From GWE2-42-39 sp942493345 (lineage in GTDB: Bacteria > Bacteroidota > Bacteroidia > Bacteroidales > Prolixibacteraceae), in NCBI GenBank assembly GCA_942493345.1, contig OW818695.1:3720001-3784000 (forward strand): a stretch of 64,000 nt of DNA, written 5' to 3'. The translations under genes and the position numbers were made by a program. The notes under the pieces are model-generated. The model did no database searches. It was not told the DNA's origin and saw nothing but the letters and a program-made list of their open reading frames with translations. This document shows positions 51,642-60,902 of this stretch, piece by piece (the first letter of the stretch is position 1; the number at the start of each line of letters is the position of its first letter).

Positions 51642-53648
51642 TTATTCCAACATTTTCAGAAATTCTTTTTCTGAAATAATCGGGATTCCCAGTTTCTGAG
51701 CTTTGTCCAACTTGCTCGGGCCGATGTTGTTCCCCGCCAGCATATAGCTGGTATTCTTCGAAATAGAACTTACATTTTTGCCCCCGTTTTGTTCAATCAT
51801 CTTTTTCAGTTCGTCGCGCGAATACTGCTCAAATGTACCTGAAATAATGATCGATAAACCATTCAGTTTTTCAGAACGGTTCTGAAGGCTGGTTTCGTCC
51901 AGCGCAAATTGCAGCCCGTGGGCTTTCAACCGCCCGATTAATTTCAGGTTTTCTTCATTTCTGAAATAATTGAACACACTTTCGGCAATTTTTCCTCCGA
52001 TTTCGTCAATGTTGGTCAATTCATCAATCGTTGCCGACTGAATATTTTCAATATGGACGAGCCGGTTGGCCAGGATTTTTGCTACGGTTTCGCCTACAAA
52101 ACGTATTCCCAGCGCAAAAAGTACCCGTTCAAAAGGAACATTTTTCGATTCTTCGAGGCTTTTTAAAATGCGCTCGGCCGATTTATCGCCCAGCCGTTCC
52201 AGTTGGCTGATTTTTTCTTTCTTCAGCTCGTAAATGTCGGCTACATTGCGGATCATTCCCTGGTTGTAAAACAGGTCGATGGTTTCTTCGCCCAGCCCGT
52301 CAATATTCATTGCTTTGCGGCTGATGAAATGTTCCATTTTGCCTTTTATCTGCGGCGGACAGCCGGTTTCGTTCGGACAATAAAAAGCCGCTTCGCCTTC
52401 GTTGCGAATCAGCGAAGAGCCGCATTCCGGACAATTTTTAATGAACTGCACAGCCTGCGCCATCGGGTGACGGCTGCCGGTGTCGACGCCAACAATTTTC
52501 GGAATTATTTCTCCTCCTTTTTCCACGTAAACGGAATCGCCAATATGCAAATCGAGGTTTTTTATGATGTCGGCATTGTGCAGCGAAGCCCGTTTTACGG
52601 TGGTTCCGGCCAGCAAAACCGGTTCGAGGTTAGCAACCGGGGTAACAGCTCCGGTACGCCCAACCTGGTAACTTACCGATTGCAAAACGGTTGAAACCTG
52701 TTCGGCCTTAAATTTAAAAGCGATGGCCCAACGCGGCGATTTGGCCGTAAAACCCAGGTATTGCTGCATGCGCAGCGAATTAACCTTGATGACCACCCCA
52801 TCGGTTGCTACCGGCAAACCGTGCCTTCGATTGTCCCATTCGCGGCAAAAAGCGATCACTTCATCAATAGTAGCACATTTGCGGCTGTGCTCCGAAATTT
52901 TGCAGCCCCAGCGTGCCGCCGCCTGCAGATTTTCGAAATGGCCGTCAGATGGCAAGTTTTCGCCCAACAGGTAATATAAATACGAATCGAGTTTGCGTTT
53001 GGCAACTTCCGATGAATTTTGAAGTTTAAGCGTGCCGGAAGCCGCGTTGCGCGGATTGGCAAATAGCGCGTCGCCTTCTTTTTCTCGCTCGGCATTCAAC
53101 CGATCGAAAACAGCAAACGGCAAAAGAATTTCGCCGCGTATTTCAATTTCTTTAGGAATATTTTCTCCTTTTAGTTTCAGCGGAATGTTACGGATGGTAC
53201 GCACATTGGCTGTCACATCGTCGCCTCGAACTCCGTCGCCGCGGGTGATGGCCTGCTGCAGTTCTCCATTTTTATAGCTGAGGCTGATGGATGTTCCGTC
53301 GAACTTCAGTTCGCAAACGTATTCGAATTGCTGATCGGTGAGTTTGCGGATGCGCTGGTCGAAATCGCGAAGTTCTCCTTCTGAATAGGCATTTGAAAGC
53401 GAAAGCATCGGGTAGCGGTGCTCTACCTGATGAAATTCTTTGTTCAGGTCGCTGCCCACGCGCTGAGTAGGGGAGTTGGCATCGAAAAACTCAGGGTTTT
53501 CGTTTTCCAGCTTTTCCAGCTCTTTCATTTTTATATCGAACTCGTAATCTTCAATTTCCGGTTGCGAAAGCACGTAATACCGGTAATTGTGATGATCCAG
53601 TTCTTCGCGAAGGGCTTGTATTTTTTGTTTGATCTCTGCTTTTTCCAT
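51642..53648 (-). CDS. ligA: NAD-dependent DNA ligase
   Basis: 668 residues, full length. Ia domain and adenylation domain with nucleotide-binding Lys in CELKFDGTSISLSY, followed by RGDGVRGDDVTANVRTI, the OB fold VGRTGAVTPVANLEPVLL, the four-Cys zinc finger (CPECGSSL...CPN...GCPPQ), the helix-hairpin-helix repeat region and a C-terminal BRCT domain (GLSIIISGTFEQYSRDELKK). Joins nicks in replication and repair. Confidence 0.98.
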   Translation of the reverse strand: MEKAEIKQKIQALREELDHHNYRYYVLSQPEIEDYEFDIKMKELEKLENENPEFFDANSPTQRVGSDLNKEFHQVEHRYPMLSLSNAYSEGELRDFDQRIRKLTDQQFEYVCELKFDGTSISLSYKNGELQQAITRGDGVRGDDVTANVRTIRNIPLKLKGENIPKEIEIRGEILLPFAVFDRLNAEREKEGDALFANPRNAASGTLKLQNSSEVAKRKLDSYLYYLLGENLPSDGHFENLQAAARWGCKISEHSRKCATIDEVIAFCREWDNRRHGLPVATDGVVIKVNSLRMQQYLGFTAKSPRWAIAFKFKAEQVSTVLQSVSYQVGRTGAVTPVANLEPVLLAGTTVKRASLHNADIIKNLDLHIGDSVYVEKGGEIIPKIVGVDTGSRHPMAQAVQFIKNCPECGSSLIRNEGEAAFYCPNETGCPPQIKGKMEHFISRKAMNIDGLGEETIDLFYNQGMIRNVADIYELKKEKISQLERLGDKSAERILKSLEESKNVPFERVLFALGIRFVGETVAKILANRLVHIENIQSATIDELTNIDEIGGKIAESVFNYFRNEENLKLIGRLKAHGLQFALDETSLQNRSEKLNGLSIIISGTFEQYSRDELKKMIEQNGGKNVSSISKNTSYMLAGNNIGPSKLDKAQKLGIPIISEKEFLKMLE

Positions 53649-53991
53649 TTTTCTGAAATTTCCCTTAAAAATAGGAAAATCCCTTATTTAATACACTGCA
53701 CGGACAAAATTGTGTGTTTGATAAAAATGGTTGTTGCCTGATAGGGGGCAGTACAAGGTCGTGCCCCTTTGTCGTAATGAACCGACCAACTTTCTGCATA
53801 GTTGTCGAAGTAATTTGGTGCGTGATCGAATCGCGGAAGTGCGATCATGATAGTGGAGGGACAGAATTTCGTGCCGAACGATACAGGTAATCTTCGGGCT
53901 TTTGGTTTTTTTGGAAACCTACCGCTAAAGCTCAAATACGGGGGGGAATTGAATTTCCGGCCGGTTTTGTGCAGTGAAAATAAATCGGGGC
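53649..53991. other. Intergenic stretch, no gene seen
   Basis: About 340 bp between ligA and the fabI terminator. It should contain the ligA promoter, but no clean box is seen, and there is no ORF with coding character. Confidence 0.5.
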
Positions 53992-54015
53992 AAAAAAAAT
54001 CCCGCCGAAGCGGGA
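53992..54015 (-). terminator. Rho-independent terminator of fabI
   Basis: On the minus strand TCCCGC-TTCG-GCGGGA (54015-54000) with a stable UUCG tetraloop, followed by eight T (53999-53992); 13 bp past the stop of fabI. Confidence 0.9.
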
Positions 54016-54028
54016 CTGTTTGTATGTT

Positions 54029-54892
54029 CTAATCGTAAATGTGATCTTCGTCTTCAGGGTTCAAAAGTTCGTCATCCAGCCCTTTTTCGTATTGCCGGAG
54101 GGCGCGGACACTCATGGCCATACTCGAGAAACCGCCGTCGTGGAAAAGGTTTTGCATGGTAACTTTGCGCGAAAGGTCGGAAAACAGGGTGATGCAGTAA
54201 TCGGCACATTCCAGCGCATTGGCATTTCCCAGCGGCGACATGCGTTCCGAGAAGTCGAGCAATTTATCCATGCCCTTGATCCCGCTTCCGGCTTTGGTGA
54301 GCGTGGGCGATTGCGAAATGGTGTTGATACGCACCCGGCGTTCGCGTCCGTAAATGTACCCGAAGCTGCGGGCAATGGATTCCAGAAGCGCCTTGGCATC
54401 GGCCATATCGTTGTAACCGTACAGCGTGCGTTGTGCCGCGATATACGACAATGCAACCACCGAACCCCATTCGTTAATGGCATCGAGTTTACGTGCCACG
54501 TGTAGTATTTTATGAAACGAAAGCGCTGAAATATCGAGTGTTTTGTCGAACATGGCGTAATCGAGTTCGCTGTAGTGCTTGCCTTTGCGTACATTGGGCG
54601 ACATACCGATGGAATGTAGTACAAAGTCGATTTTCCCGCCCAAAAGTTCCATCGAACGTTTAAAAACATATTCCAGTTCTTCTACATTGGTGGCGTCGGC
54701 CGGGATGGCTTCGGTATTGAACCGTTCGGCCAGTTTATCGACATCGCCCATGCGAATGGCCAGCGCGGTGTTCGATAAGGTTATTGCAGCGCCTTCTTCG
54801 ACGGCGCGTTCGGCAACTTTCCAGGCAATTGAATCAGAGTTTAATGCCCCGAAAATAATTCCCTTTTTTCCTTTTAATAAATTATACGACAT
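54029..54892 (-). CDS. fabI: Enoyl-[acyl-carrier-protein] reductase (NADH)
   Basis: 287 residues. Last step of each fatty-acid elongation cycle. Glycine-rich nucleotide loop GKKGIIFGALNSDSIAWKVA, FVLHSIGMSPNVRKG, VALSYIAAQRTLYGYNDMAD with the catalytic Tyr and Lys (Y-x6-K), and ARSFGYIYGRERRVRINTIS, then TLTKAGSGI. The C-terminus has an acidic tail (NPEDEDHIYD). The target of triclosan in other bacteria. Single gene with strong terminator. Confidence 0.96.
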   Translation of the reverse strand: MSYNLLKGKKGIIFGALNSDSIAWKVAERAVEEGAAITLSNTALAIRMGDVDKLAERFNTEAIPADATNVEELEYVFKRSMELLGGKIDFVLHSIGMSPNVRKGKHYSELDYAMFDKTLDISALSFHKILHVARKLDAINEWGSVVALSYIAAQRTLYGYNDMADAKALLESIARSFGYIYGRERRVRINTISQSPTLTKAGSGIKGMDKLLDFSERMSPLGNANALECADYCITLFSDLSRKVTMQNLFHDGGFSSMAMSVRALRQYEKGLDDELLNPEDEDHIYD

Positions 54893-55044
54893 AATAAAAA
54901 ATTATATTTTGAGCAAAGTAACAGCTATATCCCCGATGATGTTGCCGGATTCATCCTAAAAATGGCCTTTTTAATGTTTTTTTTTCCTGACGTGATGGAA
55001 TACTGGAATAATTGAAGCTAAAATTCCATACGGGCAGAGGGGAA

Positions 55045-55085
55045 AAAAGAATAGAAGAATAGAAGAATGGGAGAATATGAGAAGG
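55045..55085. repeat. Degenerate 8-bp tandem repeat between genes
   Basis: AATAGAAG units: two exact and two or three decayed copies (AATGGGAG, AATATGAG) with 8-bp period, in the gap between fabI and the Bat operon. Confidence 0.6.
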
Positions 55086-55180
55086 GGAGGGGTGCGGAAG
55101 TTTTTAACTTCCGGAAGCCATTGGAATTATAAGATCCCGGCCTTCGCAGGGATGACAAAAAACCAGTTGAGACGACAATG

Positions 55181-55227
55181 AAAAAGAAGCGAAATAATAA
55201 AATCTTTCTTTTATTATTCCGCTTCTT
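55181..55227 (-). terminator. Strong terminator of the Bat operon
   Basis: 19-base arms AAGAAGCGAAATAATAAAA (55184-55202) and TTTTATTATTCCGCTTCTT (55209-55227), one mismatch, 6-base loop; U-tract on the minus strand. It lies 42 bp past the batE stop. Confidence 0.85.
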
Positions 55228-55268
55228 ATATTTCGAAATTTTTTTACTCAGGAACTTTTCCTTATCCA

Positions 55269-56018
55269 CTAAATTTTCTCCATCGTTTCGGACGGAAGCC
55301 ATCCCTGATTGCCATCGGCCAGGCGAATCTCGTACCAGTTGCCCAACTTGTCGATAACCTGCACTTTTAGTCCTTCGTGAATTACGAATAAGCTGGTTCC
55401 GCCCTCCGAAGGCGAACTTTTTACCGTGGCACTGGGCTGAATGATGATGGCAAAGTTGTGTTTTACAAGCTGGTTTTTTTGCTTGTTGCCAAATGTAAAA
55501 GTGGTAATGGTGCTGGTCAGAAATACGATGCCCAGCCAGAATCCCAGACGTCTCAGCCTATTGTTGGACGAAAAAACGTACAATCCGAGCAGCAATAAGA
55601 AGGAAATAAAACTTACAATGCTCCATGTTGCCCAACCGTCTGCCGGTTTGGATTTAATCAGGTTGTTCCACCAGCGGACAAAGAATACCTGTGGCAGGGC
55701 TTCTGTGTCGTCAACTACATGCTGGTTGGCCAGTTCGAGGTTGAACTGAACATCGGCATCGTTGGGCGACAACAATTTTGCCCGTTCGTAATTCAGAATG
55801 GCCGGGGTCATTTTACCCGCTTTGTAATAGGCATTGCCCAGGTTGAAATACAATTCGGTCGATTCAACGCCTGTTTTCAGCAGTTCTTCGTATGCCGCAA
55901 TGGCTTCGTTGTATTTCTGATTGGTATAATATTGATTGCCCTTTTCGAGCAGTGGATTTTGTGCTTTCAACTGAAATACAAAAAGCAGGGCTAGCAGGGT
56001 ATAAAATATCTTCTTCAT
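55269..56018 (-). CDS. batE: BatE, TPR and SH3-type membrane protein
   Basis: 249 residues. Signal peptide (IFYTLLALLFVFQLKAQ), TPR units (GNQYYTNQKYNEAIAAYEEL, LYFNLGNAYYKAGKMTPAIL), two adjacent membrane helices (WSIVSFISFLLLLGLYVFS and LGFWLGIVFLTSTITTFTF) and a C-terminal SH3-like domain (HEGLKVQVIDKLGNWYEIRL). This matches BatE, the last gene of the Bat (aerotolerance) operon. The start at 56018 is chosen because the signal peptide follows; an in-frame open stretch upstream is the batD tail in another frame. It begins 8 bases after the batD stop. Confidence 0.9.
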   Translation of the reverse strand: MKKIFYTLLALLFVFQLKAQNPLLEKGNQYYTNQKYNEAIAAYEELLKTGVESTELYFNLGNAYYKAGKMTPAILNYERAKLLSPNDADVQFNLELANQHVVDDTEALPQVFFVRWWNNLIKSKPADGWATWSIVSFISFLLLLGLYVFSSNNRLRRLGFWLGIVFLTSTITTFTFGNKQKNQLVKHNFAIIIQPSATVKSSPSEGGTSLFVIHEGLKVQVIDKLGNWYEIRLADGNQGWLPSETMEKI

Positions 56019-56026
56019 GGTTTTGC

Positions 56027-57863
56027 TTATTTGATTTGTTTTTCCAGTTTTCCCATTATCGAAGCCGCGCGGTCGTATACATCCTGGATAGTTCCGGAGA
56101 AGGCGCTGGGTGCATAGCGGGCAAACTCGCAATCGTCAATGAATCCGGATGAACTCGTTAATTGTTTCCTGCTGTACCTGTCGTTTGAGCAGGGTCGAGG
56201 AGGCAATTTCGCGGTTCAGGTCGGCAACCGGAATAGCCAGTTTATCACTCAGGTAACCCCAGAATGCTTTCAGTACCGATTCGTAGAATTTTTCTGCTTT
56301 ATTGTCTTTCAGGAACAAAGCGGCTTCTTTCAGCCGTTTGAGGGCTACTTTATTCGCCTTTTTGTTGCGAACCAAAGCCAAGTTTGCATTCTCAATGGCT
56401 TTCTTCCTGTAAACAAAATAGAGGGCTGCAAAAGCGAGGATACTCAGTAGGTAAATCAGGTAAAATCCGGTTGACCCGAAGAAAGTATGTCCCTTTGCCG
56501 TGAGTTTTCCCCGGTTTTGTTTGATAAAACGAATGTCTTTCCCAATGAACCGGACATCTTCTTTTGAAATGGAGCTTACCACGGTTGCATTCTGGTCGTC
56601 GTCGCCTTTTTCAACATGAATATTGAATGGCCCGGCAGAACGGGTTTCGTATTTCTGAGCAGACGTATTGAAATAACTAAATTCTAATTCCGGTATCGTG
56701 TAGTCTCCTGCATATCTCGGGATAAACAAATATTCAAAAGTTTTGCTGCCGCTTAATCCGTTATCGCTGGCATTCACCCGGTCTGATGTTTTGGGGTCGT
56801 ACTTTTCGAAGTCGGACGGAAGTTCAACTTTCGGCGCCTCGATCAATTTCAGGTTCCCGTTTCCGGTAACCGTAATTTTAAGGGTTGCCGCTTCGTTCGA
56901 TCTCAATTTATCCTTGTCGATGCCGGCCGTGTAATTGAACGAACCCACCGCTCCGTAAAAACCGGTTGGTGCTGAAGGCAAATCTTTGACCTTGATGTAA
57001 ACCGGATCGCTGGTTACCTTGGCTTCCACGTTCCGGTAATTATCGAAGAAATCGTCGAAGAAACTGCGCTGCTGGCGGATGCGTTGCTGCACAATGCAGG
57101 TAATTTCAAACGGATCGATTTTGATAGAGCCGGTTTGTTGCGGAAAAAGAATGGTTTTCTTCAGGATTCCAACCTGGTAAATTTTATTGTCGTATGCCTC
57201 ACGGGTAAACGAAACCTGGTTTGGAATTTCAATATCCTGAGTCCAGAAGCCTTCGAAGGAGGGTAATTTTACATCGTTAAATCCTTGGACAGGCACGTTG
57301 GGGCTGACATATAACTTCACAGTTGCAATAAGTTGTTCTCCTTTGAAAACATTACTTTTTGTAACATTAACTTTTACAAACAGATCATCTTTACTGAGAG
57401 TCGTGCTGACGTTTTCTGATTGCTGATTCTGTTGACTTTGTTGGCTTTGCTGATTGCCTCCCTGTTGTGTTGCCTGGGGTTGTCCTTTAACAACCTTAAT
57501 TTCCAGTGTATTGGATTGAAAAACTTTCCCGTCGATATTGATGCTGGCCGGGCGAATGGTAAAAGTACCTTCGGACTTGGCACGCAAAACATATATGTAT
57601 GAAAAACTGACCGATTGGGTGGTTCTCCCATTGATCATCTGAAAACTTGAACTCTGGGACGTAGATGGCCCCATGAGTATCTCGAAGTTCGATAAATCGG
57701 GGAGTTGCAGGTTCGAGCCGCTTTCGTTCAGGGTAAAACTCAGCCTGAATTGGTCTCCTACGCGCACAGCATTGGGGGCCGACATGACGAATTGTGTACT
57801 TTCCGCAAAACTGCCTGCCGTTGTCAGTGCGAATGCCAGTATTATCAATATTTTTCTGATCAT
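56027..57863 (-). CDS. batD: BatD, with a one-base frameshift near the C-terminus
   Basis: Signal peptide from the ATG at 57863 (MIRKILIILAFALTTAGSFA), three to four oxygen-tolerance domain Ig-like repeats with the usual GDQFRLSF start, a Gln-rich linker (residues near 155-175), one membrane helix (GFYLIYLLSILAFAALYFVY) and a cytoplasmic tail. The reading frame stops at 56136 after TINEFIRIH, but the family tail continues in another frame (DDCEFARYAPSAFSGTIQDV, YDRAASIMGKLEKQIK) to a stop at 56027. The change is an extra base in the AA at 56142-56143. Without it the expected FIRIIDDCEFARYAPS reads straight through. Either a sequencing error or a real, mild truncation (last 36 residues lost). 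Confidence 0.85.
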
Positions 57864-57907
57864 ATCTCTTTTTTCTTTCAAGGCTTCCAAAAATACTATT
57901 TTCAATA

Positions 57908-57946
57908 ATCAAAATCCAAAACCCAAATAACAAATTCCAAAATTAA
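57908..57946. repeat. Degenerate short tandem repeat between batD and batC
   Basis: Repeats of (A)AATCCAAAAC/AAATTCCAAAA type with about 8-bp spacing, similar to 22386-22420. Confidence 0.45.
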
Positions 57947-57990
57947 CAGCCGGTTTCACGCAGACCTGATGTAGAGTTGAACCAAAACCT

Positions 57991-58017
57991 CCTCCCCTTT
58001 GGGGAGGCCGGGTGGGG
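57991..58017. repeat. C/G-rich hairpin element, copy A
   Basis: CCTCCCCTTTGGGGAGG forms a perfect 7-base stem around TTT, followed by CCGGGTGGGG. A sister copy lies at 62831-62866. Located just before the batC stop. Confidence 0.65.
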
Positions 58018-58021
58018 CTGC

Positions 58022-58765
58022 CTACCAGTCTTTTTCTGCTTTCCGGCTCTCTGCTTTCACGGCCTGCGCTTTTTTTACTTTTTCCTGAATGTCTTTCTCG
58101 TTGTTTTGCAGGGCCTGCAACAACCGTTCCGCATTTTCTTTTGAAATTTTATTTTGCTGCGGCTGCTGTTGTTGATTTTGCTGGTCCTGTTTGTCTTTAT
58201 TCTGATCCTTATTTTGCTGTTGCTGTTGCTGGTCCTTGTTCTGATCTTGCTTGTCTTTGTTTTGGTCTTTATTTTTATCCTGATTCTTTTGTTGTTGCTC
58301 CTGTTTTTTCTTCATATTCATGGCATACAACAAGTTGTATTTTGTTTCCATGTCATTGGGATTTTTACGCAGCGCATCTTTATATGCTTCGATACTTTCG
58401 TCCAGCTTTTTTTGCATCAACAGGGAATTACCCATGTTGTGCAAAGCCCGGCTCTTTTCCATTTTGTCGGTGCTTTTGTCCAAAATTTCTCCAAACTTGG
58501 CTGCCGATTCTTCAAATTTCATCTGTTTGTACAATGCATCGCCCAAGTTGAAATTCCACTTCAGGTCGTCGGGCCGTTTGTCGAGGGCTTTGCGATAAGC
58601 CGTTTCAGCCTGACTGTACATGGTTGTATCAATTTTTGTGGTATCGGCCATCGCTTTTTCGTAATAACGGTTGCCTTCGCGAACAAATTTGCGCTCGTTT
58701 TGCGCAAATACCAGTTGTGAAACCGAAATCAGAAAAGTCAATATTATGAATTTAGTCCGCATCAT
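58022..58765 (-). CDS. batC: BatC, TPR protein with a long Gln/Asp/Lys-rich tail
   Basis: 247 residues. Signal peptide (ILTFLISVSQLVFAQ), TPR units (SQAETAYRKALDKRPDDLKW, ALHNMGNSLLMQKKLDESIE) and a low-complexity block of roughly 60 residues built of QNKDQNKD-type units, then a helical end. This fits BatC. The low-complexity block is coded by repeated caa/aaa/gat codons and produces long false ORFs on the other strand. Confidence 0.88.
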   Translation of the reverse strand: MMRTKFIILTFLISVSQLVFAQNERKFVREGNRYYEKAMADTTKIDTTMYSQAETAYRKALDKRPDDLKWNFNLGDALYKQMKFEESAAKFGEILDKSTDKMEKSRALHNMGNSLLMQKKLDESIEAYKDALRKNPNDMETKYNLLYAMNMKKKQEQQQKNQDKNKDQNKDKQDQNKDQQQQQQNKDQNKDKQDQQNQQQQPQQNKISKENAERLLQALQNNEKDIQEKVKKAQAVKAESRKAEKDW

Positions 58766-58789
58766 TTCTTTCTTTTTTGTCTTCGGAAT

Positions 58790-59824
58790 TTATTTTCCAA
58801 ACAATTTAAAATTCTTCAAATATTTGTTCTTCCGCTCCAGGATCATGAATTCGATAAAAATCAGAAACAAACCAAGGGCTATGAAATATTGAAACTGGTC
58901 GTTGTAATCGGAATATACCCGCGATTCCATTTCTGAAGTTTCCATTTTATTGATTTCGCTGAAAAGCGTGTTCAGCCCGACTTGCGAATTGTTTGCCCGA
59001 ACATAAATTCCCTTTCCGGCGGCAGCAATTTGTTGCAGCATTGATTCGTCCAGCTTGGTGACCACCACATTGCCGTCTTTGTCTTTGCGATAATCCTGTT
59101 GTCCGTTGCGGAATACTGGTATCGGCCCTCCCTGGGGCAGACCCATTCCGATGGTATGCACAACGATCCCTTTTTCAGCAGCAGCAGTGGCCGCCCCGAC
59201 GGCATCGTCTTCGTGGTTTTCACCATCGGTAATGACAATCATTGCTTTGCTTCCTTCAAACTGGGGACTGAACGAACGCATGCCCAGTTCAATGGCCGCA
59301 CCGATAGCGGTTCCCTGTGTCGGTACAATTTCGGTGCTGACGGATTCGAGAAACAATTTTGCCGACGGATAATCGGTTGTAATCGGGAGCTGCGTGTAGG
59401 CTTGTCCTGCAAAAACAATCAGCCCGATTTTATCTTCGTCAAGTTTATCAACCAGTTGAGAAATCGCCCGTTTTGCACGCTCCAGCCGGTTGGGCTGAAT
59501 GTCTTCGGCCATCATACTGTTCGACACGTCGAGGGCAATTATCAACTCAACGCCTTCGCGCTTTACAGTTTTTAATTTCGAGCCAAATTGTGGCCTTGCA
59601 AGTCCGAAAATAATGGAGGCCACAGCAATCATCAGGAGAACAAATTTCAATACCGGTCTCGAATTACTGGCATTGGGCATCAGGATTGCCAGCATTTCGT
59701 TTTGGGCGAAACGGGCCAGCGCTTTTTTCCGGGTTCGCCGGCCAATAATGAAGAAGGCAGTGAGCACCGGGATAACCAGTAGTGCATACATCCATTGCGG
59801 TTGTGCTATTCTGAATAGTTCCAT
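58790..59824 (-). CDS. batB: BatB, VWA-domain membrane protein
   Basis: 344 residues. N-terminal membrane helices (QWMYALLVIPVLTAFFIIG, FVLLMIAVASIIFGLARP), a von Willebrand A domain with MIDAS site LIIALDVSNSMM and later TQGTAIGAAIE and VITDGENHED, and a C-terminal helix (FIALGLFLIFIEFMIL). Pairs with BatA; proposed to form a membrane complex with the MoxR ATPase. Confidence 0.93.
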   Translation of the reverse strand: MELFRIAQPQWMYALLVIPVLTAFFIIGRRTRKKALARFAQNEMLAILMPNASNSRPVLKFVLLMIAVASIIFGLARPQFGSKLKTVKREGVELIIALDVSNSMMAEDIQPNRLERAKRAISQLVDKLDEDKIGLIVFAGQAYTQLPITTDYPSAKLFLESVSTEIVPTQGTAIGAAIELGMRSFSPQFEGSKAMIVITDGENHEDDAVGAATAAAEKGIVVHTIGMGLPQGGPIPVFRNGQQDYRKDKDGNVVVTKLDESMLQQIAAAGKGIYVRANNSQVGLNTLFSEINKMETSEMESRVYSDYNDQFQYFIALGLFLIFIEFMILERKNKYLKNFKLFGK

Positions 59825-59836
59825 AATCAGTCGGGT

Positions 59837-60841
59837 TTAAGGAATGTTTCTAAAAGTGGTTGTTTTCAGGAAAATTCCCAGTATCAGAAAAACGACGGCA
59901 AGAATGGCGTAACGTTCAAATTCTTCTTCTTTTTTGCTATATTCTTTTACCTCGATTTTCGATTTTTCGAGCTTGTCGATTTCCTTGTAAATTTCTGCCA
60001 GTTTGTTGTTGTTGGTTGCCCTGAAATATTTGCCATCCGTGGTGTCGGCAATTTTCTGAAGGGTTTCTTCATCAATTTTTACCTCTACATCGCGAATCTG
60101 CGTTTGTATGCCAAAGGGCGTTTGCACCTGCATGGGGTAGGGGGCTGTGCCGATGGTTCCAACGCCCACTGTGTACACACGGATGCCAAAGGTTTTTGCC
60201 AGTTCGGCGGCAGTAACCGGGGCAATTTCACCACGGTTGTTTTCTCCGTCGGTCAGCAGAATAACCACGCGGCTGATGGCGGTACTTTCTTTCAGGCGCG
60301 AAACAGCCGTTGCCAGTCCGTTCCCGATGGCTGTACCATCTTCAATCATGCCGCTTTCAATATCGTTCAGAAGGTTGATCAACACGGCATGGTCGGTGGT
60401 TAGCGGGCATTGTGTGAAACTTTCGCCTGAAAAAACAACCAGCCCGATTTTGTCGTTTTGCCGGCCTGAAATGAATTCAGTAGCCACATTTTTGGCGGCG
60501 GCCAGCCGATCGGGCTGAAAGTCGCGGGCCAGCATCGAGCTGGAAATATCGAGCGCAATGACGATGTCAATTCCTTCGGTGGTCACATTTTGCCAGTTGT
60601 TCGACGATTGCGGACGGGCCAGCACCACGATCAGCAGGGAAATTACCATCAACTGGATAACGAACAGCAGGTGGCGGAAATAATACTTCCAGCTTTGCGG
60701 TATTTTGGCAAACCCCATGATGGATGAAAACTGGATACTGGCCCCGGCTTTTTTCTGCCGGAGAATGTACCACGCAATCATGGGCAAAAGTGCCAGATAC
60801 AGGTAGAAAAATTCCGGGTTTTTAAATGTTATATGGCTCAT
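59837..60841 (-). CDS. batA: BatA, VWA-domain membrane protein
   Basis: 334 residues. YLYLALLPMIAWYILRQKK, then LLFVIQLMVISLLIVVLARP, a VWA domain with MIDAS site VIALDISSSMLARDFQPDR, DGTAIGNGLATAVSRL and ILLTDGENNRGE, and a C-terminal helix. 12 bp from batB. Confidence 0.93.
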   Translation of the reverse strand: MSHITFKNPEFFYLYLALLPMIAWYILRQKKAGASIQFSSIMGFAKIPQSWKYYFRHLLFVIQLMVISLLIVVLARPQSSNNWQNVTTEGIDIVIALDISSSMLARDFQPDRLAAAKNVATEFISGRQNDKIGLVVFSGESFTQCPLTTDHAVLINLLNDIESGMIEDGTAIGNGLATAVSRLKESTAISRVVILLTDGENNRGEIAPVTAAELAKTFGIRVYTVGVGTIGTAPYPMQVQTPFGIQTQIRDVEVKIDEETLQKIADTTDGKYFRATNNNKLAEIYKEIDKLEKSKIEVKEYSKKEEEFERYAILAVVFLILGIFLKTTTFRNIP

Positions 60842-60860
60842 TTCTTCTTCTTTTCAATTC

Positions 60861-60900
60861 TTGATACTTGATACTCGATTCTCATAACTCAAATCCCATG
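60861..60900. repeat. Degenerate 7-bp tandem repeat between genes
   Basis: TTGATAC occurs twice in tandem, then decayed copies (TCGATTC, TCATAAC, TCAAATC). It fills the gap between batA and the gene upstream of it. Confidence 0.6.
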
Positions 60901-60902
60901 AC

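Noticed and set aside
55018..55302. 94-codon minus ORF after batE
   Set aside because: Overlaps the end of batE and runs through a terminator hairpin and a tandem repeat; composition is not coding-like.
55269..56132. A longer BatE start at 56132
   Set aside because: The extra 38 codons are the batD tail read in the wrong frame; BatE with a proper signal peptide starts at 56018.
56136..56145. Programmed frameshifting in batD
   Set aside because: No slippery heptamer or downstream structure is seen; a plain one-base insertion explains the data better.
58012..58720. Long plus-strand ORFs opposite batC
   Set aside because: They are mirror images of the low-complexity Gln/Lys/Asp tail of batC; the hydrophobic Leu/Ile/Val repeats have no signal of real coding.
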